From contig DIDD01000074.1 in NCBI GenBank assembly GCA_002417965.1, positions 537 to 8,670 on the forward strand: 8,134 bases of DNA, written 5' to 3'. The position numbers and the translations under genes were made by a program. The notes under the pieces were generated by a model. It was not told the origin of the DNA. It was given only the letters and a program-made list of their open reading frames with translations, and did not search any database. Source of the stretch: Veillonellaceae bacterium UBA5809. Its GTDB lineage: Bacteria; Bacillota; Negativicutes; Veillonellales; Dialisteraceae. Positions 1-6,999 of the stretch are shown here, piece by piece (position 1 is the first letter of the stretch; each line of letters begins with the position of its first letter).

Positions 1-695
1 GGCAGATGTCCGTAAACAGGCGCGGAAAATCCCATACGGCGGATCAGTGATATCTGACCGAAAGCAGAGGGCAGAAGATCCCGTCCCCGGAACACATGGG
101 TCACTCCCATGGCGCCGTCATCTGCCGAGGAGGCCAGCTGATAGGACACCATGCCGTCCGCCCGGAAAAGGACAGGGTCGTCCCGCCCCGGGACAAGGCT
201 GGCTGTCTGAATGCCGGCCAGAAGATCCCGGAAGGATACGGTTTCCTCTTCCGTCCGGAAGCGCCATGAGGGTGTTTTTGTTTCCCCGGCGCGCTGTGCC
301 GGAGTCAGGGAACGGCAGTGTCCGTCATAAAAGGGAAGAGCCTCTCCTGTATGGGGCGCGGAAGCAATATGCTGGAGTCTGGCACGGGAACAGTAGCAGG
401 GATAGAGCCATCCCTCCTCTGTCCACTGCTTCCGGATCTGTCCGTAAAAATCCATTCTCTCATGCTGCATGACCGGTCCCTCATCCCAATCCAGTCCCAG
501 GGAAAGAAGATCTTCCATAAGACACCGGGCATACTCCGTCCGGCATCTCTGGCGGTCAATATCTTCGATACGGAGCAGGAGGATTCCTCCATGCTGCCGT
601 GTCCACAGCCAGTTCAGAAAAGCTGTCCACAGATTGCCCGCATGAAGAAATCCCGTGGGACTGGGGGCAAAGCGTGTGCGCGGAACCGGTTTCAT
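1..695 (-). CDS. gluQRS: Glutamyl-Q tRNA(Asp) synthetase, C-terminus cut off by window edge
   Basis: GluQRS activates glutamate and attaches it to the queuosine base at position 34 of tRNA(Asp), a cytoplasmic tRNA modification. The visible 231 residues start MKPVPRTRFAPSPTGFLHAG. They carry the class I HIGH-like motif (PTGFLHAGN, residues 13-21), the RIEDID segment (42-47), a zinc site of the GluQRS pattern (C100, C102, Y123, C127) and a YQLA...GVTHVFRGRDLL block (185-208). The Cys-x-Cys...Tyr-x3-Cys zinc ligands separate GluQRS from ordinary GltX. The frame is still open at base 1, just before the expected KMSKS-like loop, so perhaps 60-80 residues are missing, and absence of the anticodon-binding domain cannot be checked. 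The ATG (695-693) overlaps the TGA of the upstream peptidase (694-692) as ATGA. No good Shine-Dalgarno precedes it, so translation probably depends on coupling. A truncated GltX-type synthetase is the alternative, but less likely. Confidence 0.9.
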   Translation of the reverse strand, partial: MKPVPRTRFAPSPTGFLHAGNLWTAFLNWLWTRQHGGILLLRIEDIDRQRCRTEYARCLMEDLLSLGLDWDEGPVMQHERMDFYGQIRKQWTEEGWLYPCYCSRARLQHIASAPHTGEALPFYDGHCRSLTPAQRAGETKTPSWRFRTEEETVSFRDLLAGIQTASLVPGRDDPVLFRADGMVSYQLASSADDGAMGVTHVFRGRDLLPSAFGQISLIRRMGFSAPVYGHL

Positions 696-3619
696 TCCGG
701 AAGGGAGATGACCCGGTCAAAGAGTTTTTCATCCCCGCGGATGCGGTCTTCGCTCCCCATGACACAGAAATAGGGTTCCTTCATGATGCTTTCCACCAGC
801 GGCGCCAGAGCCCGGATATCTCCGTCTGTACACTGGATGATTTCCCGGCGTGTGCGGATGCGGTCTTCCTTTGTCATCCCGGTGAACCGGAACATCATGG
901 CCCGTTCTCCCTTCATGACAGGCGTATATTGAATTTCCGCCTGCGCCATGGTGCCGATCACATACTTGGTCATTTCTCTGTCTGATATATGGAAATCCCG
1001 GAGATAGTCCGGAAGCTCTTCATAAATATGGAGTGTTTCCGCCAGATTGGGATCCCTGTAGGAGCAAATGAGGGAATTGCCGTTCATTCCAAACTGGGTA
1101 AAGGCTCCGTAGGCTCCGCCCTGGATACGTACTTTTTTCCACAGATATTCATAGCGCAGAATGGTTTCCATGACCTGCAGCGCTCCGGTGTATGTGAATC
1201 CGTTCCGTCTGAAATTTCCGCCTTTGGCTACGTACTGCACTTTTCCGGAAGTCATAATGCCTTCATTGATGCCTGATTCCGGGAAATCGAAGGCAAGCGT
1301 GCTGCAGGGAACTCCTTCCGGCATATCGGACGTGAGGCTGTCCAGACAGCCCTTCACGGCCTCTTTTTCCGCTTCCTGTCCTATGACCTGCAGCGTCAGG
1401 CTGCTGCGCGTAAAAATTTTCTTCATGACTGCCTGAAGGCGTTCAGCCAGCTGTTCATGAATACTGTCGAAATTTCTCACCAGTCCGGCCAGGAAGTAAT
1501 AATAAGTCAGATCTCCCTGTTCGCGGAATTTTTCCACCGGCGAGAAATAGGAAAGAAGTCTGTGCATGACCAGCGTATGTCCCCGTCCGAAGGTTGTCAT
1601 ATCCCAGTCGGATTTTTCTTCCTGAAGCAGTTCCTTCAGTCTCCCTATGTCGGCAAAGGATGTATGCAGCATCACATCTCCCAGAAGATCCATCAGCTGC
1701 GCTGTCTGGGCCGTCAGTGCTTTTCCCCTCACTGTCATAACCGGCACATACTGGCTGTCATCATCTTTCCGGCTGTATCCGCTGACGCCGAAGCTCATCC
1801 CCCCGGTGCAGGCATTGGACAGGCGGGCAATATCCCGGTAAGACCGTTTTTCCGTATCCATGGCTCCCAGCAGATCAGTCAGCAGGTGCGCATAGCAGAG
1901 GTCTTCCGCTTCCAGTCCGTACAGTGTGAAATACAGGCTGACATAGGCAATGCCCGATGTATCGGTTTTATAGTGCAGGAAAGAGATCCCGTCTGCCTTT
2001 TCTTCTTCCATGGGATCCTCTTCTATTTTTCTCTTTAAATCTTCCCGGGAAAGAAGGGGGATGGTCTCCAGATGCTCTGCGGTATCAGGTTCGCTCTGTC
2101 TTTTCTTCAGTGCTTTTGTATCTTCGATAATCCGGTCAATCTGTTCCGGCGAAAGGCTGTGCTTGAAGGTAGCCAGTTTTTCCGCTGTTTCCGCATTTTT
2201 CTTTTCTGTCAGTCCTTTTTCGGCACGCATGGTGGCCAGCACCTGATGGGTGTTTTTCAGGAAATAACGGATCAGAAGGTTTTCAAAAAATCCGTCTTTC
2301 ATGTGCGACCGTATGAAAGCCAGATCCTCCTCATAGCGGAGAGCGTCAAAAGGATCTTTGTCATAGAGCCACAGGTCCATGACGCGGACTCCGTAAAACA
2401 GGCCTTTCGGACGGCCCTGATAGTCGCTTTCCCGAAGAATGAATTCTGTCCTGTTCAGAGCTGCTTCCAGCATATCCCGGTCGATTCCGTTCAGCGCCAG
2501 GGAGCGGAGAGCGCCGTCCACCGTACGTCCGAAGTCTTCTCCCCGGTCCGGCTCCGAGCCTGTCACTTCCAGACTCCATACCGGCTGTTTATAGCTGTCG
2601 CTGTAGCTTCCCGACAAATCCGTTCCCAGCCCGGCGTCAATAACGGCTTTTTTCAGGGGTGCCCCTTCCATCTCAACCAGCGTATAGTTCAGAATCCGGA
2701 AGCCCAGCGCTTCGGCTGTGGATACATGGTCGGTAAAAGCTGTATACAGTGCGTGCACGGCCTTGCCTTTTTCATTTTCTCCCGCTGCGATGCCGTAGGT
2801 TCCTTCCGTCAGACGGCGCTGTTCAAAGGCTGACTGGGTCCTGATATGGGAATCCACATCATGTCTGTCAAAAAGGGAAAGATAGGAGCCGTTGATCTCC
2901 TTCAGGGTCTCCCGGATATCCATGTTGCCGTACAGGTAGATATAGCTGTTGGACGGATGATAAAAACGGCGGTGGAAATCGGTAAATTCCTTAAATGTCA
3001 GTGACGGAATCACTTCCGGATCTCCCCCTGATTCCACCCCGTATGTGGTATCGGGAAACAGGGCTTTCATGGCCGTGTCGTCCAGGAGGGCATCCGGTGA
3101 AGACAGAGCCCCTTTCATTTCGTTGTAAACGACGCCGTTATAGGTGAGAGGACCGTCTTTCCCGTCCATCTCATAATGCCAGCCTTCCTGCATAAGAATC
3201 TGGGGGTCCTTCAGGCAGTTGGGAAAAAACACGGCATCCAGATAGACATCCATGAGATTTCTGAAGTCCGCCTCATTCCGGCTGGCTACGGGATACATGG
3301 TCTTGTCCGGCCATGTAATGGCATTCAGAAATGTATTGAGAGATCCTTTAGCCAGTTCCACAAAGGGTTCTTTCAGCGGAAATTTACGGGATCCGCAGAG
3401 TGTCGAATGTTCCATGATATGGGGTGTGCCCTTGGAATTATCCGGCGGCGTGCGGAAACAGATATAAAACACTTTATTGTCATCCGGACTGTCCAAATAG
3501 AGCAGACGCGCTCCTGACCGGCTGTGCTCCATGAGATAGGCATCGGCATTTACTTCTTCAATTCTGGATGAACGGATAATCTGAAATCCTTCCATCTGGT
3601 CTCCAACTGAATATTTCAT
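692..3619 (-). CDS. PreP-like M16C zinc metallopeptidase (insulinase family)
   Basis: This 975-residue protein is a full-length member of the M16C (presequence protease/falcilysin-like) family, which degrades peptides inside a closed two-half chamber. The inverted zinc motif HIMEH is at residues 67-71 (zinc ligands H67 and H71, catalytic E70). The third ligand is E167 in NGVVYNEMKG (161-170), 97 residues after E70, the spacing known for plant PreP. The C-terminal half carries the substrate-binding pair R831 and Y837 in VRIQGGAYG, followed by a SYRDPN segment. There is no signal peptide or membrane segment, so it should be cytoplasmic. I start it at ATG 3619 (MKYSVGDQMEGFQ) because GAGGAG at 3632-3627 sits 7 bases upstream. 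An in-frame ATG at 3685 would add 22 residues but lies upstream of the likely transcription start. It is followed by gluQRS with a 4-base overlap. The physiological substrate is unknown; peptide turnover is inferred from the family. Confidence 0.93.
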   Translation of the reverse strand: MKYSVGDQMEGFQIIRSSRIEEVNADAYLMEHSRSGARLLYLDSPDDNKVFYICFRTPPDNSKGTPHIMEHSTLCGSRKFPLKEPFVELAKGSLNTFLNAITWPDKTMYPVASRNEADFRNLMDVYLDAVFFPNCLKDPQILMQEGWHYEMDGKDGPLTYNGVVYNEMKGALSSPDALLDDTAMKALFPDTTYGVESGGDPEVIPSLTFKEFTDFHRRFYHPSNSYIYLYGNMDIRETLKEINGSYLSLFDRHDVDSHIRTQSAFEQRRLTEGTYGIAAGENEKGKAVHALYTAFTDHVSTAEALGFRILNYTLVEMEGAPLKKAVIDAGLGTDLSGSYSDSYKQPVWSLEVTGSEPDRGEDFGRTVDGALRSLALNGIDRDMLEAALNRTEFILRESDYQGRPKGLFYGVRVMDLWLYDKDPFDALRYEEDLAFIRSHMKDGFFENLLIRYFLKNTHQVLATMRAEKGLTEKKNAETAEKLATFKHSLSPEQIDRIIEDTKALKKRQSEPDTAEHLETIPLLSREDLKRKIEEDPMEEEKADGISFLHYKTDTSGIAYVSLYFTLYGLEAEDLCYAHLLTDLLGAMDTEKRSYRDIARLSNACTGGMSFGVSGYSRKDDDSQYVPVMTVRGKALTAQTAQLMDLLGDVMLHTSFADIGRLKELLQEEKSDWDMTTFGRGHTLVMHRLLSYFSPVEKFREQGDLTYYYFLAGLVRNFDSIHEQLAERLQAVMKKIFTRSSLTLQVIGQEAEKEAVKGCLDSLTSDMPEGVPCSTLAFDFPESGINEGIMTSGKVQYVAKGGNFRRNGFTYTGALQVMETILRYEYLWKKVRIQGGAYGAFTQFGMNGNSLICSYRDPNLAETLHIYEELPDYLRDFHISDREMTKYVIGTMAQAEIQYTPVMKGERAMMFRFTGMTKEDRIRTRREIIQCTDGDIRALAPLVESIMKEPYFCVMGSEDRIRGDEKLFDRVISLPE

Positions 3620-3656
3620 TTTATGTCTCCTCTTATTGAATTTGATTGTTATTTCT

Positions 3657-3685
3657 ATTATAACGTAAATCCTCATTCCAGACAA
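3657..3685 (-). promoter_or_regulatory. Sigma-70-type promoter for the peptidase-gluQRS operon
   Basis: Read on the minus strand, a perfect -10 box TATAAT (3662-3657) lies 17 bases after TTGTCT (3685-3680), a 4/6 match to TTGACA. Transcription would start near 3650, giving a leader of about 31 bases with the GAGGAG ribosome binding site. The -35 box overlaps the T-tract of the upstream lysC terminator. Confidence 0.75.
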
Positions 3686-3730
3686 AAAGAGACTGCCATG
3701 AAAACCAGGAAGTTTTCCACTGCAGCCTCT
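3681..3730 (-). terminator. Intrinsic terminator of lysC
   Basis: On the minus strand, an arm starting AGAGGCTGCAGTG (from 3730) pairs with CATGGCAGTCTCT (ending 3688). That is 13 positions with one mismatch and two G-T pairs, and it continues after one bulged G into AAAAC/GTTTT around a 6-base loop. The hairpin runs directly into TTTTTGTC. It begins 18 bases after the lysC stop codon. Confidence 0.75.
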
Positions 3731-3748
3731 TATTATTCTGTATTTCTG

Positions 3749-4972
3749 TCAATGGCCGGCAAAAAACCGGGCATGAATGGCGCGGACCGCTTTTGTCATG
3801 TCCTTTTCTCCGATCAGACAGGAAATGCTGATCTCCGAGGTACTGATAATATCAATATTGATACCGGCATCACCCAGGGCGCCGAACATCTCCGCCGCCG
3901 CTCCGGGACTTCCCAGCATACCCGCCCCGACGATGGAGACCTTCGCCACCTTGTCGTTATAAACCACATCGGAAATGCGGCCTTCCGCCTGAAGACGGCA
4001 CAGCACCTCCCGTGTATCATCCAGATCATTCCGGCTGATGGTAAAAATCATATCCGTTTTGTCATCATGAATTTCTCTGACGCTCTGGACAATCATGTCC
4101 ACTACAATATGGCTTTCCGCCAGCGCGGAAAAAAGCATATGGGCCACACCGGGCTGATTTTTAACTCCCAGCACAGCCACCTTGGCTGTATCTGCATCCT
4201 GCGCCACTCCGGTAATCATATATTTCGATCCCTCCGTCAGTATTTTTTCCCGGATCACGGTTCCTTCGTCGTCTGTAAAGGTTGACCGCACATGAATCGG
4301 TATCTGGTACCGGCTTCCCATTTCGACGCTCCGGGGCTGCATGACGCCGGCTCCCAGACGGGCCATTTCCAGCATTTCCATGTAGGTGATATCCTTCATT
4401 TTAACCGCATCGGGCACACAGCGGGGATCCGCTGAATAGATACCGTCCACATCCGTATAAATTTCGCACATATCGGCCTTCAGGGCTCCGGCCAGCGCCA
4501 CTGCCGTCGTATCGCTGCCGCCGCGGCCCAGTGTGATGAGGTCTCCCTCTTCCGTCTCTCCCTGGAACCCGGCGACAATCACAACTTTCCCCTCTTCCAG
4601 GGCATGAAAAATCCTTTCCGGATGAATCTCCCGGATGCATCCCTTCCCGAAGCTGCCTGATACACGGATGCCCGCCTGGGCTCCCGTCATGGATACCGCA
4701 GGAACTCCCATTTCAATAAAGGTCATGGCCATCAGCGCCACGGAAACCTGCTCCCCCGTGGTCAGGAGCATGTCCATTTCACGTCCGTAATGGCGGGGAC
4801 TGACCTGCCGCGCCAGATGAAGGAGATCATCCGTACTGTCTCCCATGGCCGACACCACAATAACAACGCGGTCTTCCGGTTTTTTATCTTTTAAGACCCG
4901 TTCCGCAATATGACGCATTTTCTCCGGCGACGCTACGGAGCTGCCGCCGAATTTCTTTACAAATAAAGCCAA
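3749..4972 (-). CDS. lysC: Aspartokinase, monofunctional (LysC type)
   Basis: LysC phosphorylates L-aspartate with ATP, the first step of the pathway to lysine, threonine, methionine and diaminopimelate. The 407 residues match the usual length of the Bacillus LysC class. The kinase domain has KFGGSSV (7-13, usually KFGGTSV), TTGEQVS (71-77), GFQG (135-138), TLGRGGSDTTAVAL (147-160) and YTDVDGIYSADPR (172-184). Two ACT regulatory domains follow, at about 264-335 (VLGVKNQPGVAHMLFSAL) and about 343-405 (KVSIVGAG...STSEISISCLIGEKD), where feedback inhibition by end-product amino acids would act. The start is TTG at 4972-4970, which matches the family N-terminus, with GAGGG (4984-4980) 7 bases upstream and no in-frame ATG at a sensible distance. 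An internal ATG at residue 252 has its own strong ribosome binding site, so a separate beta subunit is likely. It has its own promoter and terminator and appears monocistronic, with possible read-through from cobO. Confidence 0.97.
   Translation of the reverse strand: MALFVKKFGGSSVASPEKMRHIAERVLKDKKPEDRVVIVVSAMGDSTDDLLHLARQVSPRHYGREMDMLLTTGEQVSVALMAMTFIEMGVPAVSMTGAQAGIRVSGSFGKGCIREIHPERIFHALEEGKVVIVAGFQGETEEGDLITLGRGGSDTTAVALAGALKADMCEIYTDVDGIYSADPRCVPDAVKMKDITYMEMLEMARLGAGVMQPRSVEMGSRYQIPIHVRSTFTDDEGTVIREKILTEGSKYMITGVAQDADTAKVAVLGVKNQPGVAHMLFSALAESHIVVDMIVQSVREIHDDKTDMIFTISRNDLDDTREVLCRLQAEGRISDVVYNDKVAKVSIVGAGMLGSPGAAAEMFGALGDAGINIDIISTSEISISCLIGEKDMTKAVRAIHARFFAGH
4217..4235 (-). promoter_or_regulatory. 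Internal ribosome binding site and in-frame ATG in lysC (beta subunit start)
   Basis: GGAGGG at 4235-4230 is followed 10 bases later by an in-frame ATG (4219-4217), codon 252 of LysC. Translation from here would give a 156-residue product starting MITGVAQDADTAKVAV and containing only the two ACT domains. Bacillus subtilis and Corynebacterium glutamicum LysC are known to make such a beta subunit from an internal in-frame start at nearly the same place. Its use here is inferred from the sequence. Confidence 0.65.
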
Positions 4973-5017
4973 ATTCCATCCCTCATTTACTTGGAGATTC
5001 TTGACAAGATTACATAG

Positions 5018-5046
5018 ATTTTAGCATGACCGGCCTTTGATGTAAA
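5018..5046 (-). promoter_or_regulatory. Extended -10 promoter for lysC
   Basis: On the minus strand, TTTACA (5046-5041, 5/6 match to the -35 consensus) is followed after 17 bases by TAAAAT (5023-5018, 5/6 match to -10). TGC lies directly before the -10, which makes it an extended -10. Transcription would start near 5011, leaving a leader of about 38 bases, too short for a lysine riboswitch. Confidence 0.7.
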
Positions 5047-5081
5047 GATAATGTCTTGTATTCTTTCAGAGAAAACAGTTC

Positions 5082-5624
5082 TTAAAACTCAATCCCTTTT
5101 CTGGCGCGGATTCCCTTCTGAAAAGCATGTTTGACCAGCTTCATTTCCGTGACTGTATCCGCCAGTTCAATGAGTTCCGGCGCTGCGCAGCGGCCCGTAA
5201 GGATCAGATTCAGACCGTCAGGACGTTCCTTCACCAGCCGGACCACCTGTGAGACATCCACCAGTCCGAAATGAACGGCATAGTTGATCTCATCCAGGAC
5301 AATCAGATCCCACTTTCCTCCGGATACTTCTTCTTCCACCACGGTCCAGGCCTGCTCCGCTTTTTTCTTCTTTTCTTCAAAAAGCGCGGCGTCACCGCGG
5401 TCTTTATTGTGAAAAACGAATCCGTCTCCCATCGGCATGATGCGGATGCGCTCTCCCAGCGCCTTCACAGCCTCCAGTTCGCCGTATTTCCAGGCTCCCT
5501 TGATAAATTGAAGAATCAGCACGCGCTGCCCGTCTCCCCAGGCACGGAAAGCCGTACCCAGCGCCGCTGTAGTCTTCCCCTTTCCATCTCCCGTATTAAT
5601 CAGAACAAGTCCTTTTGGCTCCAT
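5082..5624 (-). CDS. cobO: Cob(I)yrinic acid a,c-diamide adenosyltransferase (CobA/CobO/BtuR family)
   Basis: The enzyme transfers the 5'-deoxyadenosyl group from ATP to the cobalt of a reduced corrinoid in the cytoplasm, for de novo synthesis or salvage of adenosylcobalamin. The 180 residues carry the P-loop TGDGKGKTTAA (11-21), LQFIKG (38-43), WDLIVLDEINYA (105-116), ILTGR (141-145), ADTVTEM (155-161) and the family ending KHAFQKGIRARKGIEF. Compared with the roughly 196-residue Salmonella CobA, it lacks the N-terminal extension of about 25 residues. The loop that in Salmonella carries F91 and W93 reads GFVF here (F69, F71), so an aromatic pair is kept with Phe in place of Trp. The ATG at 5624 has a perfect AAGGAGG (5640-5634) 9 bases upstream, inside the end of cbiA; the two genes overlap by 29 bases. 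It is the last gene of the cobalamin operon, and I see no convincing terminator behind it. Confidence 0.95.
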   Translation of the reverse strand: MEPKGLVLINTGDGKGKTTAALGTAFRAWGDGQRVLILQFIKGAWKYGELEAVKALGERIRIMPMGDGFVFHNKDRGDAALFEEKKKKAEQAWTVVEEEVSGGKWDLIVLDEINYAVHFGLVDVSQVVRLVKERPDGLNLILTGRCAAPELIELADTVTEMKLVKHAFQKGIRARKGIEF

Positions 5625-6999
5625 GGTTTTTTTCCTCCTTGTATTTCATGCATACTGAAAGAAAGTGCTGCGCCGCAGCCGGGTTTCCCTCAAAAGACAG
5701 ATGCAGATAGGTCGCCAGGACCCGGCCCTGTGCATAGCCCTCGTTATGGGGCGTTTTCTGCCTCGTTCCCTGAAGCCGGTAAGCATAGGGAAAATCCGCC
5801 GGCTCCCCGTCCAGCATGGAAAAATGAAATTCATGCCCCTTCAGCCGGTCTCCTGTATTCCCCAGAATATGGGGCTTTAGAATTTCCGCCGTGACATAGC
5901 CGACGCGCTGAAGCCGTTTTTCCATGGCGCATCCCGCGGGGACAACTCCTGTCATGGAATAGTCATGCCCTTCAAAATCCCGGATGCTCCGGCACAGATA
6001 CATCAGACCCCCGCATTCTGCATAAACAGGCATTCCCGCCGATGCGGCGGACCGTATGGAGGACTGCATGGCACGGTTTTCCGACAGTCTGTCTAAAAAC
6101 ATTTCCGGAAATCCCCCTCCGAAGATCAGTCCGTCCGCATCCGGGACAGCGCTGTCCTGCAGGGGACTGAAGGGAACAAGCTCGGCGCCGAGGCGTTCCA
6201 GGGCTTTCAGGCTGGCCGGATAGTAGAAGGAAAAGGCCTCATCCATGGCGACTCCGATCCGTACAGGCCAGGTCACCCCGGGAGCCGGTTCCGCGGAAGC
6301 CTGAAAATCCGGAGCCGACCGGGCAATCCGCAGAAGAGCTTCCCCGTCCACAGACTGTTCCGCTGCTTCTTTCATGTGTCTGATCACTTCAGAGGCATCG
6401 GTCTCGGTCACCGGTGTCAGTCCCAGGTGGCGTTCCGGTGTTTTCAGACTTTCTTCTCTGTGAAGTGCGCCCAAAACCGGTATGCGGAGGGCTTCCATGG
6501 CCTCCCGGATCATCGCTTCATGGGTATCAGATCCCAGCCGGTTGAGAATCACGCCGGCCATATTGACATCCCTGTCATAGGTAAAAAATCCCAGTGCCTC
6601 CGCCGCTGCGCTGACTCCGACGGACTGGCAGTTCAGGACCAGAATGACAGGAGCCTGCAGTTTTTTGGCAATATCCGCTGTACTGCTGACACCGCCCCTT
6701 CCTCCGTCAAAGAGACCCATCACACCTTCAATGACCGACAGGTCCGCGTCTTCTGAAAGGGCTGCAAAATCAGGCACCAGTCTTTCTTCCGGAACCAGCC
6801 ATGTATCCAGGTTATAGGATTCCCGCCCCGCGGCTTTGCTGTGAAAGCCGGGGTCAATGTAGTCCGGTCCGATTTTAAAGGGCTGCACCTTCAGGCCCCG
6901 GCTGCGGAACATGGCTAAAAGACCTGTGGCCAGCGTTGTTTTCCCTACGCCGCTTCCGGTCCCGGCCAGCACAAACCGGGGCCTGTGCCATGTTTTCAT
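5596..6999 (-). CDS. cbiA: Cobyrinic acid a,c-diamide synthase (CbiA/CobB family)
   Basis: CbiA amidates the a and c carboxylates of cobyrinic acid using glutamine and ATP in the cytoplasm. The 467-residue protein has both expected halves. The dethiobiotin-synthetase-like ATPase half carries the P-loop GTGSGVGKTT (13-22), FKIGPDYIDPGFH (41-53), NLDTWL (63-68) and VIEGVMGLFDG (89-99). The class I glutamine amidotransferase half carries GGGFPE (294-299), the nucleophile C329 in VYAECGGLMYL, HEFHFS (389-394) and the likely catalytic H433 in YLHLSF. The last motif is usually YLHLHF in relatives I recall, so the second His is Ser here. The start ATG (6999) forms an ATGA overlap with the cbiL stop. 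The last dozen or so residues (YKEEKNHGAKRTCSD) extend past the conserved domain and share DNA with the start of cobO. The symbol cobB is also used; cbiA is preferred because the setting looks anaerobic. Confidence 0.95.
   Translation of the reverse strand: MKTWHRPRFVLAGTGSGVGKTTLATGLLAMFRSRGLKVQPFKIGPDYIDPGFHSKAAGRESYNLDTWLVPEERLVPDFAALSEDADLSVIEGVMGLFDGGRGGVSSTADIAKKLQAPVILVLNCQSVGVSAAAEALGFFTYDRDVNMAGVILNRLGSDTHEAMIREAMEALRIPVLGALHREESLKTPERHLGLTPVTETDASEVIRHMKEAAEQSVDGEALLRIARSAPDFQASAEPAPGVTWPVRIGVAMDEAFSFYYPASLKALERLGAELVPFSPLQDSAVPDADGLIFGGGFPEMFLDRLSENRAMQSSIRSAASAGMPVYAECGGLMYLCRSIRDFEGHDYSMTGVVPAGCAMEKRLQRVGYVTAEILKPHILGNTGDRLKGHEFHFSMLDGEPADFPYAYRLQGTRQKTPHNEGYAQGRVLATYLHLSFEGNPAAAQHFLSVCMKYKEEKNHGAKRTCSD

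Noticed and set aside
556..765. Minus-strand frame of 69 codons across the peptidase-gluQRS junction
   Set aside because: It is an out-of-frame shadow of both genes; the real frames have catalytic and zinc motifs and meet at ATGA.
2072..2833. Long open frame on the plus strand (253 codons), with others at 1457-2038, 3623-4285 and 5271-5894
   Set aside because: All lie opposite strong minus-strand genes with recognisable motifs, resemble no known family and have low-complexity or Cys/His/Arg-rich translations typical of antisense frames.
3620..3685. Upstream ATG at 3685 as the start of the M16C peptidase
   Set aside because: It lies at the -35 box and upstream of the likely transcription start, and the extra 22 residues do not look like a signal peptide or family N-terminus. 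ATG 3619 has GAGGAG 7 bases upstream.
5001..5030. TTGACA on the plus strand as a divergent promoter
   Set aside because: There is no acceptable -10 box 16-18 bases downstream and no plus-strand gene to drive.
4973..5081. Terminator behind cobO
   Set aside because: Only a weak A/T inverted repeat (AAAGA...TCTTT) is present, without a stable GC stem or T-tract, so I do not call a terminator.
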